Assembly: GCA_015075405.1 (NCBI GenBank)
Contig: JABTUK010000001.1
Span: 496,001 to 560,000 of the forward strand
Length of the DNA stretch: 64,000 bases
Reading direction: 5' to 3'
DNA from: Anaerolineales bacterium
GTDB lineage: Bacteria > Chloroflexota > Anaerolineae > 4572-78 > J111
The notes under the pieces were generated by a model. It worked only from the letters and a program-made list of their open reading frames with translations. It searched no databases and was not told the origin of the DNA. Below are positions 17,339 through 26,836 of this stretch, piece by piece (position 1 is the first letter of the stretch; every line of letters begins with the position of its first letter). A program made the position numbers and the translations under genes.

Positions 17339-18229
17339 ATGAACTTTCAACCCTACCCCACCCGCAGTGGCTTTGTTTCGCTGGGCTTTGGCCTGCTTAC
17401 CTGTGCTGCTGCCATTTTCCTGATCAATTTACTGCCCTTACAAACCAATCTGGCCGATATTTTCAAACTCCTGGTTGGTGTGCTGATGGTGGTAGGGGTC
17501 ATGGGGCTGGCCTTCTATTGGGCGTTTGTGGCCTTCAAGCTGCAATATCACCTTAATCGCAACGGCCTGGCCATTCGGTGGGGCATGGCCCAACTGCTCC
17601 TTCCTTTCGAGGCTATCAGCGAAATTGTCCCCGGCAGCACTCTGGAAACCTTGCCCACTTTTCGAGGGGTCAATGTGGCCGGCCTGCGCTTTGGCTGGGG
17701 TCAATCGGCCGAGTACGGCCCGCTTAAATATTTTGCTACCGCTCCCCTGGCTGAAAGCCTGCTGGTGATTACGCCGCAGCAAACCTATGTGATTTCGCCC
17801 CACCAACCCCACCATTTTTTGACTGCCTGGCAAGCGCGCCAGAGTATTGGCCCAACCCAAAACTGGACGGTGGGGTTGCGCCGGAGCTGGCCTTTCAACT
17901 ATCCGCTCATGACCGACTCGCTGGCCTGGTGGTTTTTTGGCCTGGGTGCGATTGCCTGTTTAGCCCTGCTGGGGTATCTAGCCATAACATTTACCGAGTT
18001 GCCGCGCTCTCTGCCTATTCATTTTAATGCCTTTGGCGTACCGGACCGCATCGCCGACAAGTCAGCCCTTTTTACCTTGCCGCTGGCCGGCGCAGCTATC
18101 TTTATAATCAATGCTGCCCTCGGTGGCCTGATCTATCGCTGGGAAAAAGTGGCAGCTTATATCCTGTGGGGCAGCGCCCTGGCCATGCAGATTTTTCTGT
18201 GGGGCGCAGTGCTCACCTTGACTCTCTAG
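17339..18229 (+). CDS. membrane protein with bacterial PH and DUF1648 domains
   Basis: 296-aa integral membrane protein of unknown function. Two N-terminal hydrophobic segments (residues about 13-32 and 41-62) precede a soluble beta-rich region resembling a bacterial PH domain (KLQYHLNRNGLAIRWGMAQLLLPFEAISEI). Two or three further helices follow. The C-terminal part contains LPIHFNAFGVPDRIADK, the typical DUF1648 signature, with another pair of helices after it. Such fusions occur in Gram-positive and Chloroflexota genomes without a settled role. The start is the ATG at 17339, immediately after a heptamer repeat, so no clean ribosome site is visible. An intrinsic terminator follows. Confidence 0.75.
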   Translation: MNFQPYPTRSGFVSLGFGLLTCAAAIFLINLLPLQTNLADIFKLLVGVLMVVGVMGLAFYWAFVAFKLQYHLNRNGLAIRWGMAQLLLPFEAISEIVPGSTLETLPTFRGVNVAGLRFGWGQSAEYGPLKYFATAPLAESLLVITPQQTYVISPHQPHHFLTAWQARQSIGPTQNWTVGLRRSWPFNYPLMTDSLAWWFFGLGAIACLALLGYLAITFTELPRSLPIHFNAFGVPDRIADKSALFTLPLAGAAIFIINAALGGLIYRWEKVAAYILWGSALAMQIFLWGAVLTLTL

Positions 18230-18245
18230 GCACTTAGGCATTCAC

Positions 18246-18273
18246 ATCGACAAAAAATTGTCGATCCTTTTTG
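18246..18273 (+). terminator. intrinsic terminator
   Basis: Stem ATCGACA / TGTCGAT with a six-base A-rich loop, then CCTTTTT, just after the PH/DUF1648 gene. Confidence 0.7.
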
Positions 18274-18328
18274 CGAATGGCGAATGGCGAATGATGATTC
18301 TGATTCGCCATTCGCCCATTCGCCATTC
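18273..18328. repeat. GCGAATG heptamer palindrome
   Basis: Three tandem GCGAATG units, a short centre, then the inverted ATTCGCCATTCGCCC series. Confidence 0.8.
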
Positions 18329-18373
18329 TTTTCCAAGCGCAGTCTTGGAAAAAACCAGGAACTATTTGGGCTT

Positions 18374-19792
18374 ATGGACAATCAAAAACGCAATCGGCTG
18401 CTGGCGGTGTTGTTTGTCGGGGTGCTCATGGCGGCCCTGGATATTGCCATTGTTGGCCCAGCCCTGCCAACCATTCGCGATTACTTTGGGGTGGACGATC
18501 GGGCAGTGACCTGGCTCTTTACCATCTATGTTTTTTTCAACCTTATTGGCACCCCACTCATGGCCAAATTGTCGGATAGCTGGGGACGGCGATCTGTCTA
18601 TCTGGCTGATATCATTTTGTTTGCTGTGGGTTCTTTCATGGTCGCGGCAGCGCCTTCTTTTACAGTAGTATTAATAGGCCGATCCATTCAAGGATTAGGC
18701 TCCGGCGGTATTTTCCCGGTGGCTTCCGCCGTTATCGGCGATACCTTTCCCCGCGAAAAAAGGGGCAGCGCCCTGGGGTTGATCGGAGCTGTATTTGGGG
18801 TGGCTTTTATGATCGGACCGATTCTTGGCGGGGTGCTGCTGCTGGCCCATTGGCGCTGGCTCTTTGCCATCAACTTGCCGATTGCGCTAGTTGTGCTGGT
18901 GCTGGCCTCGCCGCTTTTGCCCGGCCAACCAGCTTCCAACCGCCGCCCGTTTGACTGGGCCGGCATGCTTATTCTGGCCCTGATGCTAAGTTTTCTCACC
19001 TACGGCCTGACCCAGATTGACTCGACTCGTTTCTGGGCCAGCATGGCCGGGCTGCGAGTCTGGCCTTCGCTGGCCCTGGCCCTGCTCCTACTGCCCCCTC
19101 TTATTTTTCTCGAACGCAGAGCCGCCGACCCGGTGCTGGACTTACGCTTGTTTGCCTCGCGGCAACTGTCGCTAGCCAGCCTGCTCTCGTTTGGAGCCGG
19201 CCTGGGCGAGTCGAGCATTGTCTTTATTCCCGCTCTGGCCGTAGCTGCTTTTGCCGTAACCGACTCTACCGCCAGTTTTTTACTCATGCCGGTCGTGCTG
19301 GCCTGGGCCGTTGGTGCGCCCATTTCCGGACGCATGCTGGATAAACTGGGTTCTAAAGCGGTGATTGTGAGCGGGGCTGGCTTGCTCACCATCGGCATCC
19401 TGCTGTTGAGTTTTTTCCCCCAAAGTTGGCCCATCTTTTTCGCTGCTGGCGTTCTGATTGGCCTGGGGATGTCGGCGCTGCTGGGCGCCCCCATCCGTTA
19501 CATTATGCTCAACGAAGCCCCGATCGAAGAGCGGGCGGCGGCGCAAGCGGTCATCACCATGTTTACCGGCGTGGGCCAGTTGACCAGCGCGGCCCTGGTC
19601 GGCGCGGTTGCCGCCAGCTTCGGCGGCGGGGTGGTCGGCTACAGCTCGGCTTATGGCGTCATCGGGCTGGTAGCGATTATCATGATTTTGCTGGCCTTGG
19701 GCTTAAAAAGCCGCGCCGCCGAATTGGCTACGCTTGCTCAACAAGAGACTCCCTCAGAAAACAGCCGCATAGCCATAGAGTCACTGCAATAG
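18374..19792 (+). CDS. MFS drug/proton antiporter, DHA2 (EmrB/QacA) family
   Basis: 472-aa major facilitator transporter, expected to export drugs or small organics in exchange for protons. About 14 hydrophobic helices run through the protein. Helix 1 is LLAVLFVGVLMAALDIAIVGPALP with the conserved Asp of DHA2 transporters, and motif A is seen in AKLSDSWGRRSVYL. The C-terminus is polar. I place the start at ATG 18374; in-frame codons further upstream fall inside the GCGAATG repeat. The ribosome site is weak (AGGAA about 16 bases upstream). No regulator is adjacent. Confidence 0.85.
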   Translation: MDNQKRNRLLAVLFVGVLMAALDIAIVGPALPTIRDYFGVDDRAVTWLFTIYVFFNLIGTPLMAKLSDSWGRRSVYLADIILFAVGSFMVAAAPSFTVVLIGRSIQGLGSGGIFPVASAVIGDTFPREKRGSALGLIGAVFGVAFMIGPILGGVLLLAHWRWLFAINLPIALVVLVLASPLLPGQPASNRRPFDWAGMLILALMLSFLTYGLTQIDSTRFWASMAGLRVWPSLALALLLLPPLIFLERRAADPVLDLRLFASRQLSLASLLSFGAGLGESSIVFIPALAVAAFAVTDSTASFLLMPVVLAWAVGAPISGRMLDKLGSKAVIVSGAGLLTIGILLLSFFPQSWPIFFAAGVLIGLGMSALLGAPIRYIMLNEAPIEERAAAQAVITMFTGVGQLTSAALVGAVAASFGGGVVGYSSAYGVIGLVAIIMILLALGLKSRAAELATLAQQETPSENSRIAIESLQ

Positions 19793-19796
19793 TAGC

Positions 19797-19947
19797 GGGT
19801 GTGTTCGCTTTTGGGGGCAGACCTCACCCCAACCCCTCTCCGAAGCGGAGAGGGGGAGAAGAGCGCCCTCCCCCGCTGCGGGGGAGGGTTGGGGAGGGGG
19901 TCTGTCTACGCTATCCACCGAATTCGCCCCCAAATCTGAACACACCC
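19797..19947. repeat. 151-bp nested inverted-repeat element
   Basis: The terminal inverted repeats are GGGTGTGTTC...GGGGGC and GCCCCC...GAACACACCC. Inside are a second arm pair (ACCCCAACCCCTCTCC type and its complement) and two small hairpins (CTCCGAAGCGGAG and CCCCCGCTGCGGGGG). It is non-coding and MITE-like in form, but no transposase was seen. Confidence 0.75.
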
Positions 19948-19962
19948 ATAGCAGCCACCTCA

Positions 19963-19991
19963 TTGTAATTGCTTGCCACCTGTGTTATAAT
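19963..19991 (+). promoter_or_regulatory. promoter of the TPR/lipoprotein operon
   Basis: TTGTAA (19963-19968), 17 bases, TATAAT (19986-19991), with an extended -10 TG at the right distance. Confidence 0.6.
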
Positions 19992-20074
19992 TTTACTAAC
20001 CCTGGACTTACCCATCCCCCTGTTTACCATCAAAAGCAATACTTAGCCTCAGCCCGGCTCATTCATTTGAGGTT

Positions 20075-21778
20075 ATGCCGTTGAGCGAAACTAAACTTAA
20101 ACGATACCTCAAACGTCTCCACCAAGATTTGAATATCCTTCGCGAGCGCGAGGCCAAATTTGGCGGCAATGCGCCCCTGGAACTGCTGAACCAAATTGAC
20201 GACCATCAGACCGCCATTACGCTGGTTGAGTCTCGCTTGGCCGGCGACCTTTCCGATGAGCAGCTTTTTGAACAGCTTGACACGCTGAACATCAACCACA
20301 ACTATTATCGTGCTAACATTATCCCCATCCCAACGCTGCCGCTGATTGCGCTAAGCCTGAGTATGCTGGGGCTGCTGAGTTTTATCTCTTATCGCCTGGT
20401 TGTCCCCACCCCTACTCCCACTCCGACTCCCGTCCCTACCCCCTCCCAGATGAGCGGCGATTTTAATATCGCCATCGCCGAAATTGGTCAGCAAGGCCCA
20501 GATGACAGCCCTGTTTCCTCGCCCGATGGCCAGCAGCTTGGCCGCTGGATTTTTAGCGAATTGCAAAACGAGATCAAAAACCTGCCCCAACAGTTTGAAG
20601 TCCAGGTCTGGCACGACGGCCCGGAGTTGGCTGCCAAAAATGTCAAACTTGGCCTGGTAGCCGACGACGAAGCCGCCGCCGAGTTGGCCCAGCGGGTCAA
20701 AGCCAACCTGGTCATTTATGGCGCTCTGGAAGGCGGCCAAAATCCGGCCAGCTTTGTCCCCAAGTTTTATATCAAACCGCTGCAAGGCGAGGCCGGCGAG
20801 TTGGACGAGTTAAAAGGCCCGTTTCAACTGGGTGCGCCCATCCCTGTTCCCATCCCGCTCGATACCACCGACCCGGTGCTGATTGCCTCACTCAAGCCGG
20901 AGGTCAGTCTGCGGGCCAGGGCGCTGCGCTGGTTTACCATGGGCTTTATCTGGGATTTGGCCGGGCAAACCCTCAAGGCGCTTGACACCTTCCAGCAGGC
21001 CGAGCAAGCCTTAAAAGATTGGGGCGAGAAAAATCAGGGCAAAGAAATTCTCTACTACTTCATTGGCCGGGAAATTCTTTTTCTCAGCCGGGATGAACAG
21101 CAGGCGCTAAAAGTGTTCGACTCCGTTGAGACGGCGCGGGCCACTGCCGAAACCTACTTTAAAAAGGCGCTGAATAGCAACCCGGAATATGCCCGCGCCT
21201 ACATCGGACTGGGCAGCGTCTACTACCAGCAGTCCCCGCAACCTCTTGAAGCACGCCTGGCTACCGCCGACCTGGCCCTGACCCAGTACGATAAAGCCCT
21301 TGAATATGCTCCCAAACTCCCCGGTGAAGAACTCATCCGCCTGGAAGCCCATTTTGGCAAAGCGGTGGCCTCTTTTCTCAAAGGGGACACGCTTTACAAA
21401 TTGGGTTATAATCAGGGCGGCAATCCCAGCATGTACATCGAGGCCGGCGGCTACTTTGAGGGGACGATCCGCGAGATTGAAACCATTTTGGAGCCTCTGG
21501 CAGCCACCCAGCAGCACCGCTCGCTGGGCCATGCTTATTTGGCCCTGGGCGGCGCTTACGCCCAACTGGCCCTGGTGCGCGAAAAACAGGGGCGTCAGGC
21601 CGAAGCTACGCCTTTGTATCAAAAGGCCGAGGACGCTTATACCTCATGTATCGCCCAGGGCGATGCCGCCGGTGGGGGCAATCCTTACGATGCCCTCCTC
21701 AAAAATATCATTGACACCTACTGCCGGCCCTATGCCGACCGCATAGCGGATAAACTACTTGTCCCAAAGGAGGAGCCT
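20075..21778 (+). CDS. membrane-anchored TPR protein with N-terminal helical domain
   Basis: 568-aa protein of unknown role. Residues 1-75 form a compact helical domain (KRYLKRLHQDLNILREREA, then PLELLNQIDDHQTAI). I have seen this kind of domain at the N-terminus of Chloroflexota and cyanobacterial proteins carrying NACHT, protease or formylglycine-enzyme domains. One membrane helix follows at about 84-107, then a Pro/Thr tether. Next is an alpha/beta domain (about 125-260) with a periplasmic-receptor look (IAIAEIGQ, LVIYGALEGG), then tetratricopeptide-like repeats (YFKKALNSNPEYARAYIGLG). The stop TGA overlaps the ATG of the next gene, so the two are translated together. It has its own promoter. 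It may be a sensor or scaffold that passes a signal across the membrane. Confidence 0.7.
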
Positions 21779-21780
21779 TG

Positions 21781-23223
21781 ATGCGCCTGCAATCGCCAAG
21801 CTATCGTTTCGCCTTGCTGTGCCTGACCTTATTTTTGGCTGCGTGCAACAGGTTGGCCCCCACACCTGAGCCAGACCGGATTGCGACCGAAGTAGCCGTC
21901 CAGAAAACAGCCGCCGCCATCCTCACTGCCGAAGCGGCTGCCACCACGCCAACTCTTACCCCAGCCTCAGTTGAGCCAACTTCTCCTCCCAGCCCGGCCA
22001 CAGATACACCGGCTCCCGCGCCGACCGACGATAACCCATCCCCCACCCCGACTTTCACCTCCGAAGCCGCTGCTGCGCCCGCGTGTACGGTGGTGGCCTC
22101 CTCTCTCAATCTACGCAGCGGGCCGGGCGTGGCCTACGAGCCGCCCATTACCACAATTGAGCAAGGTGTGGAACTGACTCCCATCGGCTTCAGCGCCGTT
22201 GGCTACCCCGGCGGGCAGTGGGTCCAGGCGCAAACGCCCAACAATCAAACCGGCTGGGTCAGCGCCGACCCGCAGTTTGTGAGCTGCAATATTGATCCGG
22301 CCACCCTGCCGCCGATTTCTGTCCCCCCACCGCCCACAGCCACACCCACCCTCACGCCCATTCCAGCCCAACCCACCCCCACCCCTTCGCCCACCCCGGA
22401 GTCGTTTGTGGTCTTTGAGCCGCCAGGGGGCGGCAACGATAAGATTGATGGTTATGTCGTCTTCCCCGGTTACAATCAGGGGCAGCTAAACTTTGACGAC
22501 CTGGTTTTCCGGGATAGGCTGGTTTTTAGAGTGGTGGCGTTTGATAAAAATGTAGGGCAAACCGATGGGGCCGGGATTGACAACGTCCGCTTCGAGATAA
22601 CGGGCGAGCAGGGTACGGTTCACGAACGCACCGAGCGCACAGCAGGTTACTGCGTTTTTGGCGGCGGCGAACCCAACTGCGAGGTCTGGATTTTTGACCG
22701 GCGCAACTACCGCTGGCCCGACCCCCACGGAGACAAAGTAATTAAAAATGGAAGTTACTCGGTAAAAATCATCATCAATCCAAAAGAGGGTGAGCCGGCC
22801 AATTGGCGCTTTGATTTCAGGATTGAGGGCGCGAAGGAACAACAGTCCGGTCAAGCCTCAAACCTGGTGGCTTACATTGTCCAGACCGGGCCAAATTCAG
22901 ACGCCGATGTGGTCAGTGATGCCCTGATTTTTCAAGTATTTGCTTCGACGGATGGGGTTAACGACGGCGCAGGCATTGACCGGGTTGATATGCGCATCAT
23001 TGGTCCTAACGGCCAAGTTTATCAACGGACCGAGCAAAACGCCGCCTACTGCGCCTTTAGCGGCGGTGAACCCGATTGCAACGTCTGGAATTTTGCCGAG
23101 AACAACTATCAATGGCCCAACGGCGACCCGATTGAGTTTGGGGACGAATACCTCCTCCAGGCGATTGTCCACGCTGAGGATGGCACTAGCAGCACGGTAG
23201 AAATGGATATTCAGATTCAGTAA
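21781..23223 (+). CDS. SH3-domain lipoprotein with duplicated C-terminal module
   Basis: 480-aa lipoprotein. A signal peptide ends in the lipobox LAAC (Cys22). A long Pro/Thr linker follows, then a bacterial SH3 domain (SLNLRSGPGVAYEP, about residues 108-167), a second PT linker, and two copies of a beta-rich module of about 130 residues. The copies share DGAGID, then ERTERTAGYC or QRTEQNAAYC, then GGGEPNCEVW or SGGEPDCNVW, then NYRWP or NYQWP. The paired cysteines may form a disulphide in each copy. I do not recognise the module. The start is ATG 21781 with an AAGGAGGAG ribosome site, one base overlapping the TPR gene stop, so both are probably one functional unit at the cell surface. Confidence 0.8.
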   Translation: MRLQSPSYRFALLCLTLFLAACNRLAPTPEPDRIATEVAVQKTAAAILTAEAAATTPTLTPASVEPTSPPSPATDTPAPAPTDDNPSPTPTFTSEAAAAPACTVVASSLNLRSGPGVAYEPPITTIEQGVELTPIGFSAVGYPGGQWVQAQTPNNQTGWVSADPQFVSCNIDPATLPPISVPPPPTATPTLTPIPAQPTPTPSPTPESFVVFEPPGGGNDKIDGYVVFPGYNQGQLNFDDLVFRDRLVFRVVAFDKNVGQTDGAGIDNVRFEITGEQGTVHERTERTAGYCVFGGGEPNCEVWIFDRRNYRWPDPHGDKVIKNGSYSVKIIINPKEGEPANWRFDFRIEGAKEQQSGQASNLVAYIVQTGPNSDADVVSDALIFQVFASTDGVNDGAGIDRVDMRIIGPNGQVYQRTEQNAAYCAFSGGEPDCNVWNFAENNYQWPNGDPIEFGDEYLLQAIVHAEDGTSSTVEMDIQIQ

Positions 23224-23242
23224 CACCCCGTAACTACTCAGT

Positions 23243-23345
23243 CCTGTCATTTCGAGGCCGTAGGCCGAGAAATCTTCCCCGCTCGCAGGCTATTCAAGCC
23301 ACCGACTTGGAAGATTTCTCCTCGCCGGCTCGTCGAAATGACAGG
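23243..23345. repeat. hairpin element with CCTGTCATTTCGA ends, copy 2
   Basis: Outer arms CCTGTCATTTCGA and TCGAAATGACAGG, inner GAGAAATCTTCC and GGAAGATTTCTC. It is related to the element at 3584-3661 and lies between the convergent lipoprotein and glyQS genes. Confidence 0.8.
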
Positions 23346-23396
23346 ATACCTGAGCAATTACGTCCCGGCTATCTTCTTCGGTAGTCGGCGGTCGTC

Positions 23397-26300
23397 TTAA
23401 AACCCTTGCAACTCGCTGAAGTCAGCGTACCCCTTCGTTAAATCCCGAATATCCTGTAGCAGCGCCAGCCGATTTTGCCGTACCGCTTCGTCCTCGGCCA
23501 TGACCATCACCGCCTCAAAAAAGGCGTTGATAGGTTTGACAAGCGTTTCGCGGAGTGCGCCAATCACCGCTGCCAGCGTCGAAGCCGGGGACAGGCTGGC
23601 GCGAACTTGTTGGTAAGCGGCGTAAAGCTCTTTTTCGGCGGCTTCGGTGAAGCGCTCAGGCTGCACGGTATAACGCTCGCCCACGCTACGCACAATGCGG
23701 ACGCAGCGGGCGTAGGCGTTCAACGTGTCCGGCCAGTCGGGGCGGCGGGTCGCCTCGGTCAAATCGCGGGCGGCGGCCAGGGCCAGCCAGGGATTGTCGC
23801 CGCGCTCGGCCAAAACTGCCTGAACCACATCGTGGGGCAAACCATACTCGTCTTTCAGCACCCCTTCCAGCCGCCGTTTGATAAATTCCGCTGTTTCGGT
23901 CAACGATGGGGCCGAAACTTCCACCGGCATGAGCGCCGCCGCCAGGCGCAGTCCCTCGCCGATGCTGAAACTTGTCTCCGTTTCCAGAAGATTGGTCACC
24001 AACGCCAGCCCATCGCGGCGCAGAGCAAAGGGGTCAGCCGAGCCGCTGGGCGCTTTGCCAACGGCAAACAAACCGCACAAACTATCGAGCCGGTTGGCCA
24101 GGTTGAGCGCCAGGCCGGGTTTGCTGAGCTGCTCGTGCGGCAGTTTGGTCTGGGGATAATAATGCTCGACAATGGCCGCGGCCACTTCCTCGGTTTCGCC
24201 GGAGCGTTTGGCATATTCATAGCCCATAATACCCTGCAAGCTGGTCAATTCAACCACCATGTGAGTGGCCAAATCGGCTTTGCACAGCCGGGCCGCCCGC
24301 TCGACCGTTTTGATGTCGGCGGCGCTGAGTTGCAGCCGCTCGCCGATTTGGGGAGCCAGCATTTCCAGCCGCTTGCTCTTGTCCAGCATCGAGCCAAGTT
24401 TTTCCTGGAAGGTCAATGTATCCAGACGTGGCAAAAACTCCTCCAGCTTTTTCTCGGTATCAGCCTTGAAGAAAAATTCGGCGTCGGCGTAGCGGGCACG
24501 CAGCACCCCTTCATTGCCCCGGCGCACCCCATCGAGATACTCCTTGCCTCCGTTGCGCACACCAATAAAATACGGCAGCAATGAACCATCGGTCTTAACA
24601 ATCGGGAAGTAGCGCTGATGTTTTTTCATCACCGTCGTCAGCACCGGCTGCGGCAGGTCGAGATACTTTTCCTCAAAATGGCCCAAAAAAGCGGTCGGAT
24701 GCTCGACCAGGTGGGTCACTTCTGCCAGCAAAGCCGGTTCGTCTGACACCCGCCCCCCGGCTTCAGCGGCAATCAGCCCAAGCTGCTGCTCGATTTCGGA
24801 CCTGCGGGCGTCGTGGTCCACCATCACCTGATGAGTCTGCATGGTCGTCAGGTAAGTAGCGGCGCTGGCAATCTCGATTTCGGGCGAGCCTTCGGGGCGC
24901 AGCCCGCGCGTGAGGCGGCCACTGGTTAGCCCGGCATATTCAAACGGGACCACCTGATCGCCCCACAAGGCCACCAGCCAGCGAATCGGCCGGCTGTAGA
25001 CCGTTTTGGCGACGCTCTCGCCCACCTGGGCCGAGGCCAGCCAGCGCATAGATTTGCCAAAGCTGATGCTGCGGATAAAATCGGGCAAGGCTTCAGCCAG
25101 CGCTGCCGGCGTGGACTTGCCGGCGGTGCGCACGGTTGCCACCACATATTGGCCGCCGTCCATGACGCGCACCTCCAGGGTTGACACGTCCACCCCCTTG
25201 CTGCGGGCAAACCCCTCGGCAGCTTTGGTCGGCTTGCCTTCCGCATCAAAAGCCGCCTTAGCCGAGGGGCCGCGCACCACCTCTTCTAAATCCTCCTGGC
25301 GCGGCGCCAACCCCTCCACCAGGACCGCCAGACGGCGGGGCGTACCCACCACTTGCAGCTTATCATAACTGAGGCGCAGACTCGCCAGAAACTTGGGGGC
25401 AGCCCCCTGCAAGTAGGCCAACGCATCGCTGACATCGTGAGAAGGAAGTTCTTCGGAGCCGATTTCCAAAAGGAAAGATTGAGGAGATTGGAGATTGGAG
25501 ATTGGAGATTCGGCGGTCAGCGGTCGGCGGTCGGCGGTCGGTCTAACAGGCATGTATTTCAACAGCGGAAACCCCGCCTTCTCCCGCTGCTCCACAAACG
25601 CTTTAGCCACATCGTGCGACATGCGGCGCATGCGGGCAAAATAACCAGCTCGCTCGGTCACGCCGATGGCTCCGCGCGTGTCGAGAATATTAAAGGCGTG
25701 GGAACATTTGAGCACGTAATCGTGGGCCGGAATGACCAGGCCGTGCTGCAAACAGCGTTTCGACTCCGCTTCGTAGAAGTTGTAGGCCGCTTTCAGCCCA
25801 TCCACATCGGCCACATTAAAATCGTACTCGCAATGCTCGATTTCCTGGCGCAGCAAAATATCGCCGTAGCTCTGGCGGCCATCCCAGTCAATATCCCAAA
25901 CCCGTTCAACGCCCTGTAGATACATGGCGATGCGTTCCAGGCCGTAGGTCAGCTCCACCGCCACCGGGTCGAGCGGAAAACCGCCGGACTGTTGGAAGTA
26001 GGTGTACTGGCTGATTTCCATACCATCCAGCCAGACTTCCCAGCCCAGCCCCCACGCCCCCAGGGCCGGGCTTTCCCAGTTGTCTTCGACAAAGCGAATG
26101 TCGTGCTCTTCACGTTTGATGCCAATGGCAAACAGGCTGTTGAGGTAAAGCTCCTGGGGATTGCCGGGGTCGGGCTTGAGGATGACCTGATATTGGTGGT
26201 GCATCTGCATGCGGTTGGGGTTGTCGCCAAAACGGCCGTCGTCGGGCCGGAAGGACGGCTCGACATAGCCCACCAGCCACGGCTCCGGCCCCAGCACCCG

Positions 26301-26432
26301 CAGAATCGTGCCGGGGTTGGCCGTGCCTGCCCCCACCGTCTCGTGGTAGGGCTGCCAGATGGTTGCGCCCTGGTCGGCCCAGTAGCTTTCCAGGGTCATG
26401 ATGATTTGTTGAAAGTTTAGGGGTTTGGACAT
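23397..26432 (-). CDS. glyQS: fused glycyl-tRNA synthetase alpha-beta
   Basis: 1011-aa single-chain version of the bacterial heterotetrameric glycine-tRNA ligase. Residues about 1-293 are the alpha subunit, with the class II core ([19 protein letters not shown], then [10 protein letters not shown]). From about residue 320 comes the beta subunit, starting [14 protein letters not shown] exactly as free GlyS does, with its HD-like region and C-terminal anticodon-binding part. Residues about 295-319 are a linker coded by two tandem repeats, GGAGATT and CGGCGGT. Fused glyQS genes are known (chlamydiae, plants), but this linker looks like a repeat-filled former gap. The start is ATG 26432, with GAGGAGA directly before it; upstream in-frame codons lie in a repeat. 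Confidence 0.93.
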   Translation of the reverse strand: MSKPLNFQQIIMTLESYWADQGATIWQPYHETVGAGTANPGTILRVLGPEPWLVGYVEPSFRPDDGRFGDNPNRMQMHHQYQVILKPDPGNPQELYLNSLFAIGIKREEHDIRFVEDNWESPALGAWGLGWEVWLDGMEISQYTYFQQSGGFPLDPVAVELTYGLERIAMYLQGVERVWDIDWDGRQSYGDILLRQEIEHCEYDFNVADVDGLKAAYNFYEAESKRCLQHGLVIPAHDYVLKCSHAFNILDTRGAIGVTERAGYFARMRRMSHDVAKAFVEQREKAGFPLLKYMPVRPTADRRPLTAESPISNLQSPQSFLLEIGSEELPSHDVSDALAYLQGAAPKFLASLRLSYDKLQVVGTPRRLAVLVEGLAPRQEDLEEVVRGPSAKAAFDAEGKPTKAAEGFARSKGVDVSTLEVRVMDGGQYVVATVRTAGKSTPAALAEALPDFIRSISFGKSMRWLASAQVGESVAKTVYSRPIRWLVALWGDQVVPFEYAGLTSGRLTRGLRPEGSPEIEIASAATYLTTMQTHQVMVDHDARRSEIEQQLGLIAAEAGGRVSDEPALLAEVTHLVEHPTAFLGHFEEKYLDLPQPVLTTVMKKHQRYFPIVKTDGSLLPYFIGVRNGGKEYLDGVRRGNEGVLRARYADAEFFFKADTEKKLEEFLPRLDTLTFQEKLGSMLDKSKRLEMLAPQIGERLQLSAADIKTVERAARLCKADLATHMVVELTSLQGIMGYEYAKRSGETEEVAAAIVEHYYPQTKLPHEQLSKPGLALNLANRLDSLCGLFAVGKAPSGSADPFALRRDGLALVTNLLETETSFSIGEGLRLAAALMPVEVSAPSLTETAEFIKRRLEGVLKDEYGLPHDVVQAVLAERGDNPWLALAAARDLTEATRRPDWPDTLNAYARCVRIVRSVGERYTVQPERFTEAAEKELYAAYQQVRASLSPASTLAAVIGALRETLVKPINAFFEAVMVMAEDEAVRQNRLALLQDIRDLTKGYADFSELQGF
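25479..25542. repeat. GGAGATT and CGGCGGT heptamers coding the GlyQ-GlyS linker
   Basis: About four GGAGATT units and three CGGCGGT units in tandem. On the minus strand they encode the linker residues ([18 protein letters not shown]) between the two synthetase halves. Both units occur elsewhere as intergenic repeats (56379-56430, 61053-61115, 26451-26481). Confidence 0.85.
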
Positions 26433-26450
26433 CTTCTCCTCTAAAAACAC

Positions 26451-26481
26451 GACGGCCAACGGCAAACCGCCGACCGCCGGG
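26451..26481. repeat. CGGC/GACCGCC repeat
   Basis: A short stretch of CGGCAAACCGCCGACCGCCGG type immediately upstream of glyQS, related to the repeat in the glyQS linker. Confidence 0.5.
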
Positions 26482-26512
26482 AAAATTTTCGTTATCGTAA
26501 GGTTTTCTCTAT

Positions 26513-26815
26513 TTAAGAGGCCAATCTCTTATCAAGATTGGCTAACATCTCTATTGTGGCCGCCCATTCGACATAATCGGTTTCGTCACCCATTTGCCCG
26601 GCTTGATACTGCTTGTAAAAATCTTCTGAACTGAGGGTATAATTTTGTTCAAACAAGGCGCACTGCTCCTGCAAACGGGTTTTCAACTCCACAATACGCG
26701 CCTGTTCCCGCGCCAGAAGTTTATCAATTGTTGTATCCAGCACCGGGTCAACGGTTGAATTATCCACCGCCAGGTATTGTTCCAGGCGTTTTACTTTTTC
26801 CAAAGTAGAGAACAT
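26513..26815 (-). CDS. small coiled-coil protein paired with a Uma2 nuclease
   Basis: 100-aa acidic, helical protein without a recognised family name. It reads as two helices with heptad character ([19 protein letters not shown]), a conserved-looking middle ([19 protein letters not shown]), and a GDETDYVEW motif followed by an amphipathic C-terminus. Small proteins of this composition often sit beside toxins or Uma2 nucleases in Chloroflexota and cyanobacteria. The next gene upstream in the same direction is a Uma2-family protein, with 21 bases between them. An antitoxin or partner role is possible but unproven. The start is ATG 26815, preceded by AAGGAG. Confidence 0.65.
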   Translation of the reverse strand: MFSTLEKVKRLEQYLAVDNSTVDPVLDTTIDKLLAREQARIVELKTRLQEQCALFEQNYTLSSEDFYKQYQAGQMGDETDYVEWAATIEMLANLDKRLAS

Positions 26816-26836
26816 AACGGCGACTCCTTGTTAAAT

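Noticed and set aside
23475..24584. Open reading frame of 369 codons opposite the glyQS gene
   Set aside because: It is the mirror of a well-supported essential gene. Its translation is rich in Gln, His, Gly and Arg with no recognisable domain, as expected for an antisense frame in G+C-rich DNA.
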